A stretch of 64,000 bases of DNA, from positions 1 to 64,000 of the forward strand of contig VGHE01000004.1 in the NCBI GenBank assembly GCA_016868315.1, in the 5' to 3' direction. Shown here in pieces: positions 61,310 through 64,000 of this stretch (its first letter is position 1; each line of letters starts with the position of its first letter). Under the pieces are notes generated by a model that saw only the letters and a list, made by a program, of their open reading frames with translations, did not search any database and was not told the DNA's origin. Both the position numbers and the translations under genes were made by a program. The stretch comes from Betaproteobacteria bacterium. Lineage in GTDB: Bacteria > Bdellovibrionota_B > Oligoflexia > Silvanigrellales > Silvanigrellaceae.

Positions 61310-62290
61310 TTGGTAGAAAAGGAGGCGGGAGAACGTCCTCAGGCTGGCCAGCTGCACGTCACTTTTTGGGGCGTCCGCGGAACGCTTCCGTCGCCCGGCC
61401 CTGATTTCGTTGAATATGGGGGCAATACCTCGTGTGTCGAGGTTTCTACTCCCGCGAGCTCGGGAGCCTCGGGAACGTCGTTGGTTCTTGACGCAGGAAC
61501 CGGCTTAGTGGCCTACGGCGAAGCCGCACTTGCACGGAATCAAAAGGTTTTCCACATTTTGCTGAGCCACTTTCACTACGATCACATTATTGGTCTCACG
61601 CGCTTCACGCCCATGTTCCGTTCGGACGTTGAACTGCACTTCTACGGCCAAGCCAAAGGGGGGCTGGAGCTCCACCAAGTCGTCGAGAGGATATTCTCTT
61701 ATCCCTTCTTCCCGGTTGAGTACAGGCATCTCCCTAGCCGCAACAACATGAATTTCCATCCGGTTGTGCCTGGCTCGCCCTTCGAGGTGGGCTCGCTTGT
61801 TATCGTGGCTCATGAGTTGAACCACCCCCAGCAGGCAATAGCGTATCGGGTTTGGGACAAGGATCTCTCGACAAGCGTCGTGTACGCGACCGACCATGAG
61901 CACGGCACCGACTCTGACCTGTCACTCGCGGCCTTTGCACGGAATTCGAACTTACTCTTGTTTGATACCACTTACACCGACGAAATTTACGAGGCCGGAA
62001 AGAAGAACTGGGGCCATGCAACTGCCCGAAGTGGTGCGGAAATTGCTGCCATGGCGGAGGTTAAGGCGTTTGGCCTATTTCACCACGATCCCGACTCCAC
62101 CGATGCGATTTTACAGAGCAAACTTCTGCCAGAGGCGCTAGCATATTTCCCATTATCCTTTCTTTGCAAAGAGGGTCAGACGATCAGCCTAGCGAGTCAG
62201 ATGCCCGATGAGCAGCTACCGATGGTCGTGGGTGGTGGCAGCCCGATCCGCAGAACTCTCCTCAGCAAACGCAGGAAAATCAGCGGTTGA
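61310..62290 (+). CDS. Metallo-beta-lactamase-fold hydrolase
   Basis: MBL-fold metallohydrolase, closest in layout to cyclic-phosphodiesterase/RNase Z-like proteins. The core begins LHVTFWGVRGTLPSPG and FVEYGGNTSCVEV, the opening typical of this subgroup. The metal motif is LLSHFHYDHIIG (HxHxDH), and later His/Asp ligands appear in YATDHEH and FHHDPDST. About 326 residues from the TTG at 61310, which has a weak site; the frame extends upstream to 61067 without family similarity. Substrate unknown. Confidence 0.8.
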   Translation: MVEKEAGERPQAGQLHVTFWGVRGTLPSPGPDFVEYGGNTSCVEVSTPASSGASGTSLVLDAGTGLVAYGEAALARNQKVFHILLSHFHYDHIIGLTRFTPMFRSDVELHFYGQAKGGLELHQVVERIFSYPFFPVEYRHLPSRNNMNFHPVVPGSPFEVGSLVIVAHELNHPQQAIAYRVWDKDLSTSVVYATDHEHGTDSDLSLAAFARNSNLLLFDTTYTDEIYEAGKKNWGHATARSGAEIAAMAEVKAFGLFHHDPDSTDAILQSKLLPEALAYFPLSFLCKEGQTISLASQMPDEQLPMVVGGGSPIRRTLLSKRRKISG

Positions 62291-62356
62291 CCCTATCGAG
62301 AGATTATGGGAAGCGTCACGGTGGTCTGAACCCCATCGTGATGAGGATTTTGCGCA

Positions 62357-64000
62357 TTGACCATCGACCATGAGCGGCATCGCCCCAAAGCACTGGAACA
62401 ACAGCGGCGCCATCCGGGAGTCCGTCCATCGGAACGCAGACCCTTACAGTCACCAACACCCTTGACTCTGCGTCCGGCATGGCTCAGCCGCGCACCCAAA
62501 AACGTTCAATTTGTATTCTTCGATCTTGAGACCACTGGGGGCAACCCTAGTAACAGCGAGGTCATCGAGATTGCTGCTATCAAAGAACGCGATGGACAGG
62601 AGATTGGCCGCTTTCAGACTCTCGTTAATCCACGTCGCCATATCCCACGCCCCGTAAGAGAGATCACTGGAATCGACCAGTCGATGGTCAAAGATGCTCC
62701 TGTGATTGAAGACGTGATAGATGACCTTCTCAACTTCATCGGCGACAGTGTGCTCGTATCGCATGGTGTGCTCAACGACTTCTCGTTTGTCGCGCATTAC
62801 GCGCGTAAGCTGAGAGCAAAAGAGCTACCGAACTTCTATGTTTGTACACACCTTTTGGTTTCGAACTATCTTCCCAATGTGCCGGTCAAGAGTCTCTCGG
62901 GGGTCGCCAACTACTTTGGGTTGCCCGTCGGTAATGCACACCGTGCTATGGCCGATGCTGAGATGACACGAGATGTCTTTTGGGAAATCAACAACGTGTG
63001 CGAGAAGAACGGCTTCAAGTCTGTTGAAGACCTTCTCAAGATTCAGGCAGACAACCAAACGCTCAACCGACTCGGACCTGGCCTGCTCTCACATCACGTC
63101 GACAAAGCACCTAGCACACCAGGTCTTCTGTATTTGTTCAATTCCTCGCGTGAAGTCACCTACATGTCGGCAACGCCGAACATGCGAAAGTCGCTTATGA
63201 ATGTCACTGAGTTGAGTGATGAACGCGATTTCAATCGACTTCTTGTCGATGTCACCGACTACAAATTCGAACGCACGGCACATTTTTTGGGTGCACTGCT
63301 GCAAGAGAAAAAGGAACTCAAGAAGCTCGAACTCGCTGTTGACCCGCGCAAATTCGAAGGCCGAGCCGACAACACAATTCAAATTCTGATTCCCGATGAC
63401 CTGCTCGAGTATTGGGAAAACAATCCGTCGGCACTGCCGTTCGCTCTCCCACACCACTCGCAACGTGTCATGGATCAGGGCTTTTTGCTGCCTGCAGCGG
63501 AAGATGCGGAAGAGAACTCAAGCGCCGACAAAAACCGGCTTCCCGAGCATGAACGAAATCAGTACGTCTACGCTCATCTGCACAGTCAGCCGAGCGAGAA
63601 TCTAAAAGTCCCGATCCGCAAGACCAAGCGCCTGGTCAATGCGGTAAAAAATCCGAAGTACAAGCTCAACCGATTTGCCGAAGCAAAAAAATCGTGTGTC
63701 CATATGGGTCACCTTATTGCGGGAACAGGTTGGTTCCTAGGTCCGGTGGAGCAACCCAAACTGACCAAGCGGCGGCTAGACGACCTCATTACACTTTGGC
63801 CATTCCACGATCAGTCCCTGGCTCTCGACCAACGTGCCGAACTTCTGTCGCATTTTATGTGCGCCTTATTAGGAAAGTATGATGAGGAAATCGAGCGCCT
63901 CGTTAAACAGAAAAATGCGGTCAAGAACATTTTCAATCCATTGGTGCGTCACAGACTCAACCAGAAAATCGATCTGATGAAGGCTCTGCGCGCCGAACAG
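62357..64000 (+). CDS. DEDDh exonuclease with a GIY-YIG-like region (partial, runs off the window)
   Basis: Open from the stop at 62342 to the end of the window with no stop codon, so the 3' end is missing. The N-terminal domain is a DnaQ-type 3'-5' exonuclease with all five acidic/His positions: FFDLETTG, SHGVLNDFSFV, and HRAMADAEMTRDV. Next comes a segment placed like the UvrC/Cho GIY-YIG domain (TPGLLYLFNSS, VTYMSATPNMRKS). Its usual G-(I/V)-Y and Y-(I/V)-G residues are changed. About 548 codons are visible. TTG 62357 has GAGGA nine bases upstream; TTG 62462 is the alternative. Likely role: DNA repair or editing. Confidence 0.8.
   Translation, partial: MTIDHERHRPKALEQQRRHPGVRPSERRPLQSPTPLTLRPAWLSRAPKNVQFVFFDLETTGGNPSNSEVIEIAAIKERDGQEIGRFQTLVNPRRHIPRPVREITGIDQSMVKDAPVIEDVIDDLLNFIGDSVLVSHGVLNDFSFVAHYARKLRAKELPNFYVCTHLLVSNYLPNVPVKSLSGVANYFGLPVGNAHRAMADAEMTRDVFWEINNVCEKNGFKSVEDLLKIQADNQTLNRLGPGLLSHHVDKAPSTPGLLYLFNSSREVTYMSATPNMRKSLMNVTELSDERDFNRLLVDVTDYKFERTAHFLGALLQEKKELKKLELAVDPRKFEGRADNTIQILIPDDLLEYWENNPSALPFALPHHSQRVMDQGFLLPAAEDAEENSSADKNRLPEHERNQYVYAHLHSQPSENLKVPIRKTKRLVNAVKNPKYKLNRFAEAKKSCVHMGHLIAGTGWFLGPVEQPKLTKRRLDDLITLWPFHDQSLALDQRAELLSHFMCALLGKYDEEIERLVKQKNAVKNIFNPLVRHRLNQKIDLMKALRAEQ

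Noticed and set aside
62450-62797. 115-codon minus-strand frame at the start of the exonuclease
   Set aside because: It lies antisense to clear DEDDh motifs read on the plus strand and has no ribosome site.
1-64000. Mobile elements, CRISPR arrays, toxin-antitoxin or defence islands
   Set aside because: I looked for transposase and integrase motifs, spaced direct repeats and paired small genes and found none. The only repeats seen are local hairpins.
1-64000. tRNA genes
   Set aside because: No T-arm GTTCRA pattern in a cloverleaf context was found; isolated GTTCGA matches lie within coding sequence.

Overview
The window reads as about 64 kb of ordinary, gene-dense bacterial chromosome. I see no insertion sequences, prophage, CRISPR array, tRNA or rRNA genes, and no tract whose composition stands apart. 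Roughly 62 protein genes and one RNA gene (RNase P RNA) are supported. The cell is Gram-negative: there are several lipobox or signal-peptide proteins, a Tat subunit, a lytic transglycosylase, an LpoA-like protein and a DsbA-like protein. It looks respiratory and heterotrophic, with two isocitrate dehydrogenases, two acyl-CoA dehydrogenases plus a crotonase, and a complete glycine cleavage system. The two-subunit glycine dehydrogenase, NtrY/NtrX, bactofilin and a DUF6178-like gene suggest the former Deltaproteobacteria/Bdellovibrionota area. That placement is an inference, not something a marker gene in the window proves.

Layout. 0.3-5.8 kb: purine and methyl-cycle genes (guaB, guaA, ahcY), then hslO on the other strand behind back-to-back terminators. 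5.9-11.3 kb: galE, an unknown lipoprotein, an LpoA-like protein and grpE. 11.4-18.2 kb: serS and trxC converge on a ppa-gcvT-gcvH-gcvPA-gcvPB cluster. 18.3-28.0 kb: a SWIM-SNF2 helicase, a transpeptidase-type penicillin-binding protein, a bactofilin with an unknown partner, a ferredoxin-crotonase pair and several unrecognised genes. 28.0-32.1 kb: ribH-nusB and two divergent acyl-CoA dehydrogenases. 32.2-37.1 kb: unknown small genes, a zinc-finger-less DnaJ-type chaperone and a lipoprotein lytic transglycosylase. 37.0-42.3 kb: tatB, a DsbA-like protein, a TPR protein, metK, rnpB and a flippase-like membrane protein. 42.3-47.3 kb: ntrY-ntrX and two small enzymes. 47.3-50.9 kb: convergent NAD- and NADP-type isocitrate dehydrogenases and a pseudouridine synthase. 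51-55.5 kb: envelope and unknown genes, coaE and a disordered N/R/G-rich protein. 55.7-61.1 kb: an operon of two unknown genes with mnmA-rnc-era. 61.3-64 kb: a metallo-beta-lactamase-fold protein and a DEDDh exonuclease that runs off the window end.

The points most worth a second look are these. (1) The NAD-type isocitrate dehydrogenase appears split, its extra C-terminal domain being a separate gene with its own ribosome site. (2) A bulged hairpin masks the ribosome site of the DnaJ-type gene, like an RNA thermometer. (3) A terminator-like hairpin carries the ribosome site of the next gene in its 3' arm. (4) A predicted helix protein with a long Asn/Arg/Gly-rich tail is overlapped with coaE. 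(5) The terminal exonuclease carries a GIY-YIG-like region that seems to have lost its signature residues. I did not find a convincing new multi-gene system. Start codons were chosen from Shine-Dalgarno (SD) spacing, and several are non-ATG.
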